NCBI RefSeq assembly: GCF_014926405.1
Contig: NZ_JACXXJ020000005.1
Location: 3,608,501-3,672,500 of the forward strand
Direction of reading: 5' to 3'
DNA: 64,000 nucleotides
Source: Agrobacterium vitis
GTDB taxonomy: Bacteria; Pseudomonadota; Alphaproteobacteria; Rhizobiales; Rhizobiaceae
The notes under the pieces are model-generated. The model had not been told where the DNA came from. It worked only from the letters and a program-made list of their open reading frames with translations, and did not search any database. Shown piece after piece: positions 1 through 12,362 of this stretch. Position numbers and translations under genes: made by a program. Position 1 is the first letter of the stretch. Each line of letters starts with the position of its first letter.

Positions 1-1627
1 TGCGTTCCAGTGCCTCCGAAAGCTTTTGCTGCGCTTCGCTCAGCTTGCGTTCCGCCAGTGACAAATCGCCATCGTCGATGCCGAGCGCGATTTCCCAGAG
101 ATAATCCGCCGTGTCCTTCAAGGCTTCGGTCGTGCTGGCCATCTGCATACGGGCATGGGCCGAGGAAATCAGCAGGTAATGGGAAAGCTGCGGAATGGTT
201 TCATCTGCGCGTAGCGTCAGCGCCTCGTTGAGCGCCACGGCACGGGGCATCTGCCGCGTGTCCAGCGCAAACACCTGCCGCTGTTCGGCCACGGCGGCGG
301 CCAGCGGTTCGGAAAAATTGCGGCCGGGCAGGATCATCTCATGGGCTGGGCTGCGGCCCTCCTGGCCCAATCCGTCCTTGGCAATCAAGGTGATGCGCAC
401 CTTCTTTCCAGCCAGCGGATGTTCGGTCAGGTTGCGGCTCGATATGCTTTTGATGTCGCGGGCATTGCGGCTTGGCAGGTCCAGCTTGAACTCGGGCAGG
501 GGATAGAGAGGGCTGGCCTGCGGATCTGCATCCACAGGGACGATCTCGGCGCGCGCTTCCAGCAGGCCATAATCGTCGCGGGCGGTAAAGCCGATTTCCA
601 GCGCTCCGTTGACCGCACGTTTCGGAATGCCGTCAAAGGCGATGGTTGGGCCATGGTCGGGAATGACCTTCAGCGGCCATTGCCGGGTGCCGAGGTCCAG
701 CGTGCCGCTTTCACCCAATGTCAGGGTTAGCGTACGGGCGTTGTTGTCAGTCTGAGCGGGTGTTGGTGTGGCTGACGAGACGGCAGGCGAGGAGCCGGGC
801 GTGTTTTCCTGGTCGGCCTTGACCGCTTGGAAAGCGACTGCCGCTGCCCCGGATGCCGGTTTGAAGTCTGCCTGTTCGTCTCCACTGCTGCCGGTCAACC
901 GAACGGTGACCACCGATTGGGTGGGAACGGCGATATCCTGGGTGCCATCGCCATTGCGTCCCGTGAGGAAAACAGGGGGGCGGCCCGTATAGCCCGGCGG
1001 GGTAATCCAGGCATCGATGCGCAGGGTAGGGGCGTTGTCGTCCCTGTCTTGCAGCAGAAAGGCATCGGTGAGACGGCCAGCGCCATTCGAGCCGGAATAG
1101 GCAAAGGCCACCGCCAAAAGCAGAGCGGGCAAGGCGCGCAGGCCGAAGCGGTCAAAGCGGGCGATATCAGGCTTTGGTCGTCCGGCATCGAGCGTAGCGA
1201 TCCGGGTTGCCATGCGCCGTTGATGCTCATGCCAGAGGGCGCGGGCAAAAGGCGTGTCGAAGGCCGGCTCCTCACCCTGCACGCCAATGGGTTGATGCGG
1301 CAGATGATTACGCTCTTCCAGCAACCGGTCCGCTTCGCCGATGTGTGGCCAGCGCAGACGGGCCAGGGGCAAAAGCGAGGCGAGAAAGCCGAAGACCAAC
1401 AGGAAAACCAGCGGCCAGCGCAGATAGCTGGGTGCCTCGCGGAAAAAGCCGAGCCAGGCCAGTGACAGGAAAATAGCGGCAATCGAGGCTGGAAGCAGCA
1501 GCAAGGGCAGCAACCGCTCACAAAACAGCACGAGCCTTGCCGTCCAGCGGTTCACGGCCAGCCTGCGGGCCAGCTTTTGATCGCTGTTCAAAGCCCCTTG
1601 GCTCTTTTTCGTGCCGGAAGCGGTCAT
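1..1627 (-). CDS. TIGR02302-family large membrane protein (3' end beyond window)
   Basis: The gene reads leftward from an ATG at 1627 and stays open to the window edge, so about 540 residues are visible and the C-terminus is missing. The N-terminus is basic, followed by two hydrophobic segments around residues 30-55 and 68-90 and another near 165. The rest is a long extracytoplasmic-looking domain rich in Pro, Ala and Arg, with the visible end becoming helical and Gln/Glu-rich. This layout and the wording of the N-terminus match the alphaproteobacterial TIGR02302 family (usually over 800 residues), whose function is unknown. It is the last gene after argH-lptM-lysA on the same strand, 188 bp downstream of lysA. 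Family assignment is from memory of the sequence pattern; function is not inferred. Confidence 0.8.
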   Translation of the reverse strand, partial: MTASGTKKSQGALNSDQKLARRLAVNRWTARLVLFCERLLPLLLLPASIAAIFLSLAWLGFFREAPSYLRWPLVFLLVFGFLASLLPLARLRWPHIGEADRLLEERNHLPHQPIGVQGEEPAFDTPFARALWHEHQRRMATRIATLDAGRPKPDIARFDRFGLRALPALLLAVAFAYSGSNGAGRLTDAFLLQDRDDNAPTLRIDAWITPPGYTGRPPVFLTGRNGDGTQDIAVPTQSVVTVRLTGSSGDEQADFKPASGAAAVAFQAVKADQENTPGSSPAVSSATPTPAQTDNNARTLTLTLGESGTLDLGTRQWPLKVIPDHGPTIAFDGIPKRAVNGALEIGFTARDDYGLLEARAEIVPVDADPQASPLYPLPEFKLDLPSRNARDIKSISSRNLTEHPLAGKKVRITLIAKDGLGQEGRSPAHEMILPGRNFSEPLAAAVAEQRQVFALDTRQMPRAVALNEALTLRADETIPQLSHYLLISSAHARMQMASTTEALKDTADYLWEIALGIDDGDLSLAERKLSEAQQKLSEALER

Positions 1628-1815
1628 GGGCAGTCTCCGGTTTCCTGTCATCTCAACGCTTATACTGCGTATCGCAACTCATACGGTTCACGACAGCGTT
1701 GACATGTTAGGATAGCATTGTTTGTGGCGAAGACGAGGGGCAGGCCCGGTGCAGGGGTGGTTTTTTCAGCCATCCGGCTAAATTGTGAACGCTATCTCCT
1801 GAAAAGACAGCCTGC

Positions 1816-3087
1816 TCAGGATGCCAGCCAATCGGGCAGGCTGTCCAACCGGATCATATCCTCATAGCTCGGCCTTGGCCGGATCACGTGGAATTGGTCG
1901 CCCTTGACCAGCACTTCGGGCACCAGTCGTCTCGTATTATACGTGCTCGATTGAACAGCGCCATAAGCCCCTGCCGAACCGATGGCGATCAGGTCGCCGG
2001 GCCTTGGCATGCTCATTTCGCGGTCGAGCGCCAGATAATCGCCGGTTTCGCAGACCGGCCCGACCACATCGGCGCGGATGCGCGGGGCGCTGGCCGCAGA
2101 CAGCATTACCGGGCGAAGCTCGTGATGGGCGTCATAGAGCGTCGGGCGGATCAGGTCGTTCATGGCGGCATCGACGATGACGAAGGTCTTGTTACCGCCG
2201 TCCTTCACATAAATCACTTCGGTGACGAGAATACCGGCATTGCCGACGATCAGCCGGCCCGGCTCGGCGACGATCCGGCAGTCCAGCGAGGCCAATTGCT
2301 GCTTGACGATTGCGGCGTAGGCCGCCGGGTCGGGCGGCGGATTGTTGTCGTCTTTGTAGGGAATGCCAAGTCCACCGCCGACATCGACGTGATCGATAGT
2401 GTGGCCTTCGGCCCGCAGCGTGGTCACCAGGTCGCGCAGCAGCTTGAAGGCCTCGGCAAACGGCTGGAGATCGGTGATCTGGCTGCCGATATGCATGTCG
2501 ATACCGGTGACCTTGATACCTTCCAGGCTGGCGGCGTGGGCATAGACGGCGCGGGCGCGCTCATAGGAAATCCCGAATTTGTTTTCTTTCCGACCGGTGG
2601 AAATCTTCGCATGGGTGCCAGCATCAACATCGGGGTTGATGCGGAAGGAGACATGCGCCGTTTTACCGGCTTTCAGCGCTCTTTGATTGAGGACGTCCAG
2701 TTCCGGTTCGGATTCGACATTGAAACAGTAAATCCCGACCTCCAACCCGAGATCCATTTCCGACGGGGTCTTGCCGACGCCGGAAAACAGGATGCGGTTG
2801 GGGGGAATGCCAGCAGCCAGCGCCCGGCGCAATTCGCCTTCGGAGACCACATCGACGCCCGCTCCCAATTGCCCAAGGGTTTTCAGCACCGCCTGGTTGG
2901 AATTGGCTTTGACCGCGTAGCAGACCATAGAATCGACGCCGTCGAAGGCCTCGGAAAACACCCGGTAGTGGCGCTCCAGCGTTGCGGTGGAGTAGCAGTA
3001 GAAGGGGGTGCCGACCGCCTTGGCGATCTCTGGAACGGACACATCCTCGGCATGGAGAATGCCATCGCGATACTGGAAATGGTTCAC
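1816..3087 (-). CDS. lysA: Diaminopimelate decarboxylase
   Basis: A PLP enzyme that decarboxylates meso-diaminopimelate to L-lysine, the last step of lysine synthesis, in the cytoplasm. The 423-residue product has the fold-III signature: the PLP lysine is K60 in CYAVKANSN, the glycine-rich phosphate loop GGGLGIPY follows in the middle, and the C-terminal GPVCETGD carries the active-site cysteine. The open frame extends to 3243, but the family N-terminus (NHFQYRDG) begins at a GTG at 3087. That GTG lies 10 bp after the stop of the upstream lipoprotein gene, so GTG is the preferred start. It is third in argH-lptM-lysA. Nothing is truncated or unusual besides the GTG start. Confidence 0.96.
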   Translation of the reverse strand: MNHFQYRDGILHAEDVSVPEIAKAVGTPFYCYSTATLERHYRVFSEAFDGVDSMVCYAVKANSNQAVLKTLGQLGAGVDVVSEGELRRALAAGIPPNRILFSGVGKTPSEMDLGLEVGIYCFNVESEPELDVLNQRALKAGKTAHVSFRINPDVDAGTHAKISTGRKENKFGISYERARAVYAHAASLEGIKVTGIDMHIGSQITDLQPFAEAFKLLRDLVTTLRAEGHTIDHVDVGGGLGIPYKDDNNPPPDPAAYAAIVKQQLASLDCRIVAEPGRLIVGNAGILVTEVIYVKDGGNKTFVIVDAAMNDLIRPTLYDAHHELRPVMLSAASAPRIRADVVGPVCETGDYLALDREMSMPRPGDLIAIGSAGAYGAVQSSTYNTRRLVPEVLVKGDQFHVIRPRPSYEDMIRLDSLPDWLAS

Positions 3088-3097
3088 GGTGCGCCTA

Positions 3098-3289
3098 TCA
3101 CAGAAGCGGATCGAGGAAGAATTTCTTCTCTGGCGCCTTGGCCTGGGTTGGCGCGTCCGCCTTGTTCTGCTGGGCAACCGGCGTGCTAGGCTTGTCCAGA
3201 TCGCCCTTGCGGCCGCAGCCGGTGACGACAATGCTGGCGGCACCGAGCAGGGCGGCAGAAATCATCAGTCTTCGATAGGAAACAGCCAT
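3098..3289 (-). CDS. lptM: LptM/YifL-type small lipoprotein
   Basis: A 63-residue lipoprotein. A short basic start, a hydrophobic segment and the lipobox VTGC put the lipidated cysteine near residue 25. It is directly followed by GRKGDL, the conserved motif of the LptM (YifL) family. LptM helps mature the LptD lipopolysaccharide translocon in Escherichia coli. The tail is Pro/Lys/Ala-rich and poorly conserved, as usual. Its place between argH and lysA is the normal alphaproteobacterial arrangement. The stop is 10 bp from the lysA GTG, which suggests translational coupling. Family membership is clear; the role in this organism is inferred from E. coli. Confidence 0.85.
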   Translation of the reverse strand: MAVSYRRLMISAALLGAASIVVTGCGRKGDLDKPSTPVAQQNKADAPTQAKAPEKKFFLDPLL

Positions 3290-3383
3290 AATATCCTGTC
3301 CAACGTGGTGGTGGGCCTATGTCTAGCCAAAAACCGGGCTCTATGCACCCCGATTTTTGTGATGGATCGATCGGGTTTGGCGA

Positions 3384-4787
3384 TCAGTTGCGGCTACGCC
3401 ACCATTTGATCTGCTTGCGCACCTCGTCAGGTGCGGTGCCGCCATAGCTTTTGCGGCTGGCAACCGAGGCTTCCACCGTCAGGACCGAATAGATATCGGC
3501 GGTGATGGCGGTATGAATGGCTTGCAAGTCCTCAAGCGGCAGATCGGCAAGATCGCAGCCTTTTTCCTCCGCCAGGGCGACAACCCGGCCCGTGACATGA
3601 TGGGCATCGCGGAAGGGAAGCCCTGCCTCGCGCACCAGCCAGTCAGCCAGATCGGTGGCCGTGGAAAAGCCGGAACCGGCTGCGGCCTTCATGCGGTCTG
3701 CCCGCACAGTCATGTCGCGGATCATCCCGGTCATGGCGGCCAGCGCCAGTTCCAGGCTTTCGGCAGCGTCGAAGACCTGCTCCTTGTCTTCCTGCATGTC
3801 CTTGGAATAGGCGAGCGGCAGACCCTTCATAATGGTCAAAAGCGCAATCAGCGAGCCGTTGATCCGGCCCGTCTTGGCGCGCACCAGTTCGGCGGCATCC
3901 GGGTTCTTCTTTTGCGGCATGATCGAGGAGCCGGTCGAAAACGCATCCGAGAGCCGGATAAAGCCGAATTGCGGTGTTGACCAGATGACGATTTCTTCTG
4001 CCAAACGCGACAGATGCACCGCCGAAATGGCGGCAATCGACAGAAATTCCAGCGCGAAATCTCGGTCTGACACGGTATCGATGGAATTGCGGGTCGGCTC
4101 GCGAAAACCGAGCGCCTTGGCGGTCATATGGCGGTCGATAGCATAGCCGGTGCCGGCAAGAGCGGCAGCACCGATTGGGCTCTCATCCAGATGTTCGATA
4201 GCGTGGCGCACCCGCTGGCGATCCCGGCCAAACATTTCCACATAGGCCATGCAGTGATGGCCGAAGGTGACTGGCTGCGCGGTCTGCAAATGGGTAAAGC
4301 CGGGCATGACTGTCTCGGCATGTTCCTCGGCACGGTCGAGAAAGGCGGCGATCAGGTCCGTTAGCAGGCTTTCGGCTTTTTGCAGCTCTTCCTTGACCCA
4401 GAGGCGGAAATCCAGCGCCACCTGGTCATTGCGCGAGCGGGCGGTGTGCAGGCGACCGGCGGCGGGGCCGATCAGGTCGGCCAGCCGCGCCTCGATATTC
4501 ATGTGAATGTCTTCAAGCTTGCGGGAGAAGGTGAATTGTCCGGCTTCGATCTCTGACAAAATCGTGTTCAGCCCGGTGACGATCTTGTCTTTGTCTTCAC
4601 CGGAAATAATGCCTTGATGGGCCAACATGGTGGCGTGGGCAATTGAGCCGCGGATATCCTGGGCATAGAGCTTCTTGTCGAAACCGATCGAGGCGTTTAT
4701 CTCCTCCATGATGGCCGCCGGGCCAGAGGCAAAACGGCCGCCCCACATCTGGTTGGAGGATGTCGTGTCTTTGGTGTCCTCGGCCAT
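3384..4787 (-). CDS. argH: Argininosuccinate lyase
   Basis: Catalyses cleavage of argininosuccinate to arginine and fumarate, the final step of arginine synthesis. The protein is 467 residues long, normal for the family. The fumarase/aspartase superfamily signature [12 protein letters not shown] is at residues 286-297, and TARSRNDQ (about 115-122) and [10 protein letters not shown] (about 163-172) supply substrate-binding residues. The frame is open to 4952, but the ATG at 4787 (MAEDTKDT) gives the usual N-terminus with MWGGRF near residue 14, so the longer version is rejected. Only 24 bp separate it from divergent tlpA. First gene of argH-lptM-lysA. Confidence 0.97.
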   Translation of the reverse strand: MAEDTKDTTSSNQMWGGRFASGPAAIMEEINASIGFDKKLYAQDIRGSIAHATMLAHQGIISGEDKDKIVTGLNTILSEIEAGQFTFSRKLEDIHMNIEARLADLIGPAAGRLHTARSRNDQVALDFRLWVKEELQKAESLLTDLIAAFLDRAEEHAETVMPGFTHLQTAQPVTFGHHCMAYVEMFGRDRQRVRHAIEHLDESPIGAAALAGTGYAIDRHMTAKALGFREPTRNSIDTVSDRDFALEFLSIAAISAVHLSRLAEEIVIWSTPQFGFIRLSDAFSTGSSIMPQKKNPDAAELVRAKTGRINGSLIALLTIMKGLPLAYSKDMQEDKEQVFDAAESLELALAAMTGMIRDMTVRADRMKAAAGSGFSTATDLADWLVREAGLPFRDAHHVTGRVVALAEEKGCDLADLPLEDLQAIHTAITADIYSVLTVEASVASRKSYGGTAPDEVRKQIKWWRSRN

Positions 4788-4811
4788 GCTCAATAGATCC
4801 TGGAGACGTCG

Positions 4812-5474
4812 ATGACGAAAAAAAGACCGCTGGGACTTCCTTCCGCCAAGCTGATTGCGTTTGCGGCGATTGCCGGTGTGTTGGCCGGCGCGGTTGCGGT
4901 ATACGTGAAGGAGACGGGGTCTGGCAATGGCTCTGAAATCGCTGCCGCCCAAGGGTGTGAGACGGCAGCACAGGCGGTCAAGACGCTTGACCCGTTTATC
5001 AAGGGCCAGGTTGCGGCTGTGGTGGCGGCCAATCCGCCGCGCCCGATTACCGGTCTCAGCTTCAAGGATGCCAGCGGCGCCGACAAGAGCCTCCAGGATT
5101 TCAAGGGCAAGCCGCTATTGGTCAACCTCTGGGCGACCTGGTGCCTTCCTTGCCGGGAGGAAATGCCTGCCCTCAATCGCCTGCAACAGACCAAGGGCGG
5201 CGATAAATTTGAGGTTGTGGCGATCAATATCGACAGCGGTAGCGACGAAAAGCCGAAAGCCTTTCTCAGCGACAACGGCATCGATCATCTGGGCTTTTAC
5301 CGTGACAGTTCTATGGGCGTGTTCAATGCACTGAAAAAGCAGGGTCTGGCTTTCGGCCTGCCGGTGACTTTGGTGCTTGATGGCAAGGGTTGCCTGCTCG
5401 GCTCCATGAATGGCCCTGCCGTATGGGACAGTGAGGACGCCAAAACCCTGATCGACGGGCTGAAGACGCTTTGA
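4812..5474 (+). CDS. tlpA: Membrane-anchored thiol:disulfide interchange protein TlpA
   Basis: A 220-residue periplasmic thioredoxin-like protein held by one N-terminal membrane helix (about residues 13-32). The active site is WCLPC, with cysteines at 111 and 114, preceded by the classic NLWATW strand. In rhizobia TlpA reduces copper-binding cysteines of cytochrome oxidase and its chaperone, so it supports cytochrome aa3 assembly. A cis-Pro segment ([13 protein letters not shown]) appears near the C-terminus as expected. It is divergent from argH with a 24-bp gap, the usual rhizobial arrangement; the start region has a modest GGAG ribosome site. A long hairpin follows at 5502. Confidence 0.93.
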   Translation: MTKKRPLGLPSAKLIAFAAIAGVLAGAVAVYVKETGSGNGSEIAAAQGCETAAQAVKTLDPFIKGQVAAVVAANPPRPITGLSFKDASGADKSLQDFKGKPLLVNLWATWCLPCREEMPALNRLQQTKGGDKFEVVAINIDSGSDEKPKAFLSDNGIDHLGFYRDSSMGVFNALKKQGLAFGLPVTLVLDGKGCLLGSMNGPAVWDSEDAKTLIDGLKTL

Positions 5475-5501
5475 TCTCGGCTTTTATCGATCTGGCTTGA
5501 T

Positions 5502-5536
5502 AGCATCGTGCAGAAAAGCGGAATTGGCACGATGCT
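5502..5536 (+). terminator. Hairpin downstream of tlpA
   Basis: Two 10-base arms, AGCATCGTGC and GCACGATGCT, enclose a 15-base loop 27 bp after the tlpA stop. A short TTAT run follows. It could end tlpA transcription, but the loop is long and the U-tract poor, so it may be only an intergenic palindrome. Confidence 0.4.
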
Positions 5537-5630
5537 TTATACCAATTCTCCAAAATGCTCATGCAAGCTTGACTTGAAAAATATAAAATATATCAACTTT
5601 ATCAGAGGTTTGATTTTTTTCATAGGAAAT

Positions 5631-5659
5631 GCGAAGAGCCATTCTCAATGGCTCTTCGC
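5631..5659 (-). terminator. Probable terminator of the 3-hydroxybutyryl-CoA dehydrogenase gene
   Basis: A perfect inverted repeat with 13-base arms (GCGAAGAGCCATT) and a 3-base loop lies 18 bp beyond the stop codon of the leftward dehydrogenase gene. The U-rich stretch after it on the minus strand is weak, but the stem is strong and well placed. It may also stop rightward read-through from tlpA. Confidence 0.6.
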
Positions 5660-5677
5660 ATGATCCAGTCCGAATCT

Positions 5678-6550
5678 TTACCGTGTAGGAATCGGGATTT
5701 CGCCGCGGTAATCGTAGAAGCCTCGGCCGGACTTGCGACCAAGCCATCCCGCTTCCACATATTTGACCAGCAGAGGGCATGGCCGGTATTTGCTGTCTGC
5801 CAGGCCATCATGCAGAACCTGCATGATCGACAGGCAGGTATCGAGACCGATGAAATCGGCGAGCTGCAACGGTCCCATCGGATGATTGGCGCCGAGCTTC
5901 ATCGCCGTATCGATGGCCTCAACCGAACCGACGCCTTCATAGAGCGTGTAGATCGCCTCGTTGATCATCGGCAGCAGGATGCGGTTGACGATGAAGGCGG
6001 GAAAATCCTCGGCGACGGTAATGGTCTTGTCCAGCGACCGCACGAAGTCCTTGGCGGTCTCAAAGGTCTTTTCACCGGTGGCGATGCCGCGCACCAGTTC
6101 CACCAACTTCATCACCGGCACCGGGTTCATGAAATGGATGCCCATGAAGCGCTCCGGGCGATCCGTGGATGCTGCAAGCCGGGTAATGGACAGCGAAGAC
6201 GTATTGGTGGCCAGCAGCGCTTCGGGCTTCAGCACCGGGCAGATCTGGCCGAAAATCTTGCGCTTGACGCTTTCATCCTCGGTGGCCGCCTCAATCACCA
6301 GGTCCACCTGGGCCAGATCCTGCACGTCGGTGACGCCGGAAATGCGGGCCAGCGCCGCCTTGCGTTCGCTATCCTCCATCTTGCCATTGGCAACCTGGCG
6401 GGCCATGTTGCCGTTGATGGTGGCAAGCCCGGCTTCAATCCGTTCCTTGCTCAGGTCGTAAAGCGTGACATCGTAACCGGAAAGCGACGAGACATAGGCA
6501 ATGCCGCAGCCCATCTGTCCCGCGCCGACAATTCCAACATTCTTGATCAT
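5678..6550 (-). CDS. hbd: 3-hydroxybutyryl-CoA dehydrogenase
   Basis: NAD(P)-dependent oxidation of 3-hydroxyacyl-CoA to 3-oxoacyl-CoA, linked to poly-hydroxybutyrate and fatty or amino acid breakdown. The 290-residue protein has the N-terminal dinucleotide-binding loop GAGQMG at residues 9-14 and the family signature GIHFMNPVPVMKLVE around 139-153, including the catalytic histidine. The ATG at 6550 has a GGAG five bases upstream; the frame is open to 6625 but the longer form has no family support. It is co-oriented with etfB and etfA upstream; in related genomes these genes lie together, but here a divergent chemoreceptor gene sits between them. Confidence 0.93.
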   Translation of the reverse strand: MIKNVGIVGAGQMGCGIAYVSSLSGYDVTLYDLSKERIEAGLATINGNMARQVANGKMEDSERKAALARISGVTDVQDLAQVDLVIEAATEDESVKRKIFGQICPVLKPEALLATNTSSLSITRLAASTDRPERFMGIHFMNPVPVMKLVELVRGIATGEKTFETAKDFVRSLDKTITVAEDFPAFIVNRILLPMINEAIYTLYEGVGSVEAIDTAMKLGANHPMGPLQLADFIGLDTCLSIMQVLHDGLADSKYRPCPLLVKYVEAGWLGRKSGRGFYDYRGEIPIPTR

Positions 6551-9456
<2,906 letters not shown>

Positions 9457-9488
9457 GCACTCTCCACTGTCGAAATAATCCCTGAAAA

Positions 9489-9520
9489 GCAAAAAGGCCG
9501 CATGTCTGCGGCCTTTTTGC
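9489..9520 (+). terminator. Bidirectional Rho-independent terminator
   Basis: A perfect inverted repeat, GCAAAAAGGCCGC / GCGGCCTTTTTGC with a 6-base loop, sits between the convergent chemoreceptor and etfA genes. The stem is GC-rich with an A-run on one side and a T-run on the other, so it can work in both directions. Confidence 0.9.
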
Positions 9521-9549
9521 TTGTCTAAATTTCGTTGATCAAGGCGCGA

Positions 9550-10479
9550 TCAAAGCGCCTTTTCAAATTCCGGCAGGGCCTCAAACAGGTCTGCAACCAG
9601 GCCATAATCGGCGACCTGGAAGATTGGGGCTTCCTCGTCCTTGTTGATGGCGACGATTACCTTGCTGTCCTTCATGCCGGCGAGATGCTGGATGGCACCG
9701 GAAATGCCGCAGGCGATGTAGAGCTGCGGTGCAACGACCTTGCCGGTCTGCCCAACCTGCCAGTCGTTCGGCGCATAGCCTGCATCGACGGCGGCGCGTG
9801 AGGCGCCGACGGCGGCACCCAGCTTGTCGGCCAGCGGCAGGATGACTTCCTTGAACTTCTCCGAGGAGCCGAGCGCACGTCCGCCCGAGATAATGATCTT
9901 GGCGGATGTCAGTTCCGGGCGCTCCGACGACGACAGCGCATCTGAGACAAAGCTGGACAGGCCAGGATTGGCAACCGCTGCCAAGGCCTCGACCGCAGCC
10001 GAGCCATCGGCAGCAGCGGCGGCGAAAGAGGCGGTGCGCACGGTGATGACCTTCTTGGCATCGCTCGACTGGACTGTCTGGATGGCATTGCCGGCATAGA
10101 TCGGCCGCTTGAAGGTGTCGGCAGAGATCACTTCGACGATTTCCGAGATCTGAGCGACATCGAGCAGGGCTGCGACGCGCGGCGCGACATTCTTGCCAAC
10201 GGACGTGGCGGCGGTGATGATCGTATCGTAGGCGGGTGCCAGCGACACGATCAAGGCTGCCAGCGGTTCGGCCAGCTGGTTGCCAAGCTCGGCGCTGTCG
10301 GCCAGCAGCACTTTCGAGACGCCGGACAATTTGGCGGCGGCGTCTGCGGCGGGTTTAGCGTTTGCGCCTGCGACGAGAACATGGATATCGCCGCCAATCT
10401 TGGCCGCTGCCGTCAGGGTCTTGGCGGTCTGTTCGGAAATGGTTGCGTTGTCGTGATCTGCCAGAAGAAGAATGGCCAT
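9550..10479 (-). CDS. etfA: Electron transfer flavoprotein subunit alpha
   Basis: The FAD-carrying subunit of the ETF dimer that accepts electrons from acyl-CoA dehydrogenases and passes them to ETF:ubiquinone oxidoreductase. The 309-residue protein has the C-terminal FAD domain with [12 protein letters not shown] (about 195-207), [15 protein letters not shown] and [16 protein letters not shown]. Start ATG 10479 has a GGGAG about 8 bases upstream. It follows etfB by 24 bp, so the two form a transcriptional unit. It faces the chemoreceptor gene across a bidirectional terminator. Confidence 0.97.
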   Translation of the reverse strand: MAILLLADHDNATISEQTAKTLTAAAKIGGDIHVLVAGANAKPAADAAAKLSGVSKVLLADSAELGNQLAEPLAALIVSLAPAYDTIITAATSVGKNVAPRVAALLDVAQISEIVEVISADTFKRPIYAGNAIQTVQSSDAKKVITVRTASFAAAAADGSAAVEALAAVANPGLSSFVSDALSSSERPELTSAKIIISGGRALGSSEKFKEVILPLADKLGAAVGASRAAVDAGYAPNDWQVGQTGKVVAPQLYIACGISGAIQHLAGMKDSKVIVAINKDEEAPIFQVADYGLVADLFEALPEFEKAL

Positions 10480-10503
10480 TTTACTATATCTCCCAATCCG
10501 AAA

Positions 10504-11253
10504 TCAAAGCACGCCGGCTTCGTTTTTAAGCTTGTCGACCAGTTCGGCCACCGACTTGACCTTGATGCCTGCCTTGCGGCCACCCGGCTCCTCGGTCTTC
10601 AGCACCTTGAGACGTGGTGTGGTATCGACGTTGAAATCGGCGGGCGTCTTCTTGTCGAGCGGCTTCTTCTTGGCCTTCATGATATTCGGCAGCGAGGCAT
10701 AGCGCGGCTCGTTCAGGCGCAGGTCGGTGGTGACCACGGCGGGCAGTTTGACAGCAATGGTCTGCAAGCCGCCATCGACTTCGCGGGTGACATTGGCCGA
10801 ACCCTCACCGATCTCCAGCTTGGAAGCAAAGGTGGCCTGCGCCCAGCCCAAGAGGGCCGCGAGCATCTGACCTGTCTGGTTGCTGTCATCGTCAATCGCC
10901 TGCTTGCCGACGATGACCAGGCCCGGGGCCTCGGCCTCGACGATGCCCTTCAGGATCTTGGCGACGGCCAGCGGCTCGACGGCATCCTCGGTTTCCACCA
11001 GGATGGCCCGGTCTGCACCCATGGCCAGCGCCGTGCGCAGGGTTTCTTCCGCCTTGGCTGGGCCGATAGAGACCACGACCACTTCCTCTGCCTTGCCCGC
11101 TTCTTTCAGGCGCAGCGCTTCCTCAACGGAAATTTCGTCGAACGGGTTCATCGACATCTTCACATTGGCAAGCTCGACGCCGGAGCCATCCGGCTTGACG
11201 CGGATCTTGACGTTATAATCGACGACGCGCTTGACGGGCACGAGAATCTTCAT
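10504..11253 (-). CDS. etfB: Electron transfer flavoprotein subunit beta
   Basis: Partner of EtfA; it binds AMP and forms the docking face for acyl-CoA dehydrogenases. The 249-residue protein shows the N-terminal [12 protein letters not shown], the segment [19 protein letters not shown], and the family signature around [20 protein letters not shown]. Length and start are normal for the family, with AAGGA upstream of the ATG at 11253. It heads the etfBA unit, about 400 bp downstream of the adenosyltransferase gene on the same strand. Confidence 0.97.
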   Translation of the reverse strand: MKILVPVKRVVDYNVKIRVKPDGSGVELANVKMSMNPFDEISVEEALRLKEAGKAEEVVVVSIGPAKAEETLRTALAMGADRAILVETEDAVEPLAVAKILKGIVEAEAPGLVIVGKQAIDDDSNQTGQMLAALLGWAQATFASKLEIGEGSANVTREVDGGLQTIAVKLPAVVTTDLRLNEPRYASLPNIMKAKKKPLDKKTPADFNVDTTPRLKVLKTEEPGGRKAGIKVKSVAELVDKLKNEAGVL

Positions 11254-11325
11254 GGGGTCCTTCCTTGCTTCACGTTCTTGTGGGCCTTGCGCATGATGAC
11301 ATGCGGTGCCGCAATTGCTTTATTC

Positions 11326-11369
11326 CTGCATCATTCCGTAGATCAGCGACGATTTAGGGAATAATGCAG
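11326..11369 (+). repeat. Palindromic intergenic repeat, short form
   Basis: The arms CTGCATCATTCC and GGGAATAATGCAG close a stem whose right half (GATTTAGGGAATAATGCAG) resembles the hairpin half of the longer repeats at 24241 and 28452. I take it as a diverged single-palindrome member of the same family. Confidence 0.5.
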
Positions 11370-11589
11370 TCGAGTTTTCACACTTTCTTCAATGCGATAG
11401 CCCAGTTTATCCGCCAGTCGAAACATCAGTGATCCGTTTCCAGGCAAACGCCAGACTGCGGCATTTTGCACGTCGGAGATTGTCAATTGGCGACATGGAT
11501 ACGCATTTTTTCCTCCATGACAACGGTGCCATTCATTCTTGCGATGCTCCTCCCGCAGACTGATGCTCCGAGGCCAGAATTACCTAACT

Positions 11590-11605
11590 TTTACGTTCAC
11601 GTCAA
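11590..11605. promoter_or_regulatory. Candidate LiuR-like operator upstream of etfBA
   Basis: The sequence TTTACGTTCACGTCAA is a near-palindrome with ACGT half-sites two bases apart (6 of 7 arm positions match). It resembles the operator I recall for LiuR-type MerR regulators of branched-chain amino acid degradation, which need ETF as electron acceptor. The site is 337 bp upstream of etfB and close to the end of the preceding gene, so the link is tentative. Confidence 0.25.
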
Positions 11606-11653
11606 ATATTGCCTTTCATCGAACCAAAATCGGTTTGCTGCGCGATGCTGTCG

Positions 11654-12232
11654 CTACCGGTTTTTTCCAGGCACCCACAAAACATCGGCTTTGCCAATCT
11701 CATTGGCATAGCGGGCGGCGACGAACAGGAAATCGGAGAGCCGGTTCACATATTTCAGCGCTGGTGCCGAGACGGCTTCGCCGGGGATCTGCATCAGATC
11801 GACGATGATCCGTTCGCCGCGTCTTGCTATGGTGCGGGCCAGATGCAGATTGGCGGAGGCTGGTGAGCCTGCGGGCAAGACAAAGGATTTTAGCGGTTCG
11901 AGATGGGCGTTCAGCGCATCGATTTCCTGCTCTATCCTGTCCACCTGGCTCTGGACGACGCGCAAGGGTTCCCATTCCAGTTTTTCGCCGGTATCGGGCG
12001 TGGCCAGATCAGCACCAAGATCGAAAAGGTCGTTCTGGATGCGAAACAGCATGGCGTCCAGCACCTCATCGCCTGCCGTGTACAGTCGGGCAACACCGAT
12101 GGCGCTGTTGGCCTCATCGATCGTGCCATAGGCATCGACACGCAGATCGTGCTTGAAGCGGCGCGGGCCGCAGACCAGCGCCGTGGTGCCGTCATCGCCG
12201 GTGCGGGTATAGATTTTATTGAGTTTTACCAT
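11654..12232 (-). CDS. ATP:cob(I)alamin adenosyltransferase, PduO type
   Basis: Transfers the adenosyl group of ATP to cob(I)alamin to make coenzyme B12. The 192-residue protein begins with the PduO-type ATP-binding motif TRTGDDGTT (residues 9-17), followed by DAYGTIDEANSAIG. The C-terminal half has LHLARTIARRGERIIV and YVNRLSDFLFVAAR, where Arg and Asn residues bind ATP and corrinoid. It is not the CobA/CobO P-loop type, so no cob symbol is given. It is co-oriented with the twin-transmembrane gene upstream and etfBA downstream, a grouping also found in related genomes. Adenosylcobalamin may serve methylmalonyl-CoA mutase. Confidence 0.93.
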   Translation of the reverse strand: MVKLNKIYTRTGDDGTTALVCGPRRFKHDLRVDAYGTIDEANSAIGVARLYTAGDEVLDAMLFRIQNDLFDLGADLATPDTGEKLEWEPLRVVQSQVDRIEQEIDALNAHLEPLKSFVLPAGSPASANLHLARTIARRGERIIVDLMQIPGEAVSAPALKYVNRLSDFLFVAARYANEIGKADVLWVPGKNR

Positions 12233-12362
12233 GGAACCATTCGTCTTGAGAAAGCGGGTGGTACCCGCATTATTAGAGTTTGCCTGACAGCCTGCTCAAG
12301 AATTGCTGCTGGCCAGCGGCGATTTTTGGATAGACTGCTAGGAAAAGTGGAGACTGACAGAC

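Larger units (their letters stand above)
11254..11653. other. Intergenic region upstream of etfB
   Basis: 400 bp with no supported gene. It holds a palindromic repeat of the family seen elsewhere in the window (11326-11369) and an imperfect palindrome that could be an operator (11590-11605). The promoter of etfBA should be here but was not localised. Confidence 0.6.

Noticed and set aside
1888..3189. Rightward frame of 433 codons
   Set aside because: Antisense to lysA.
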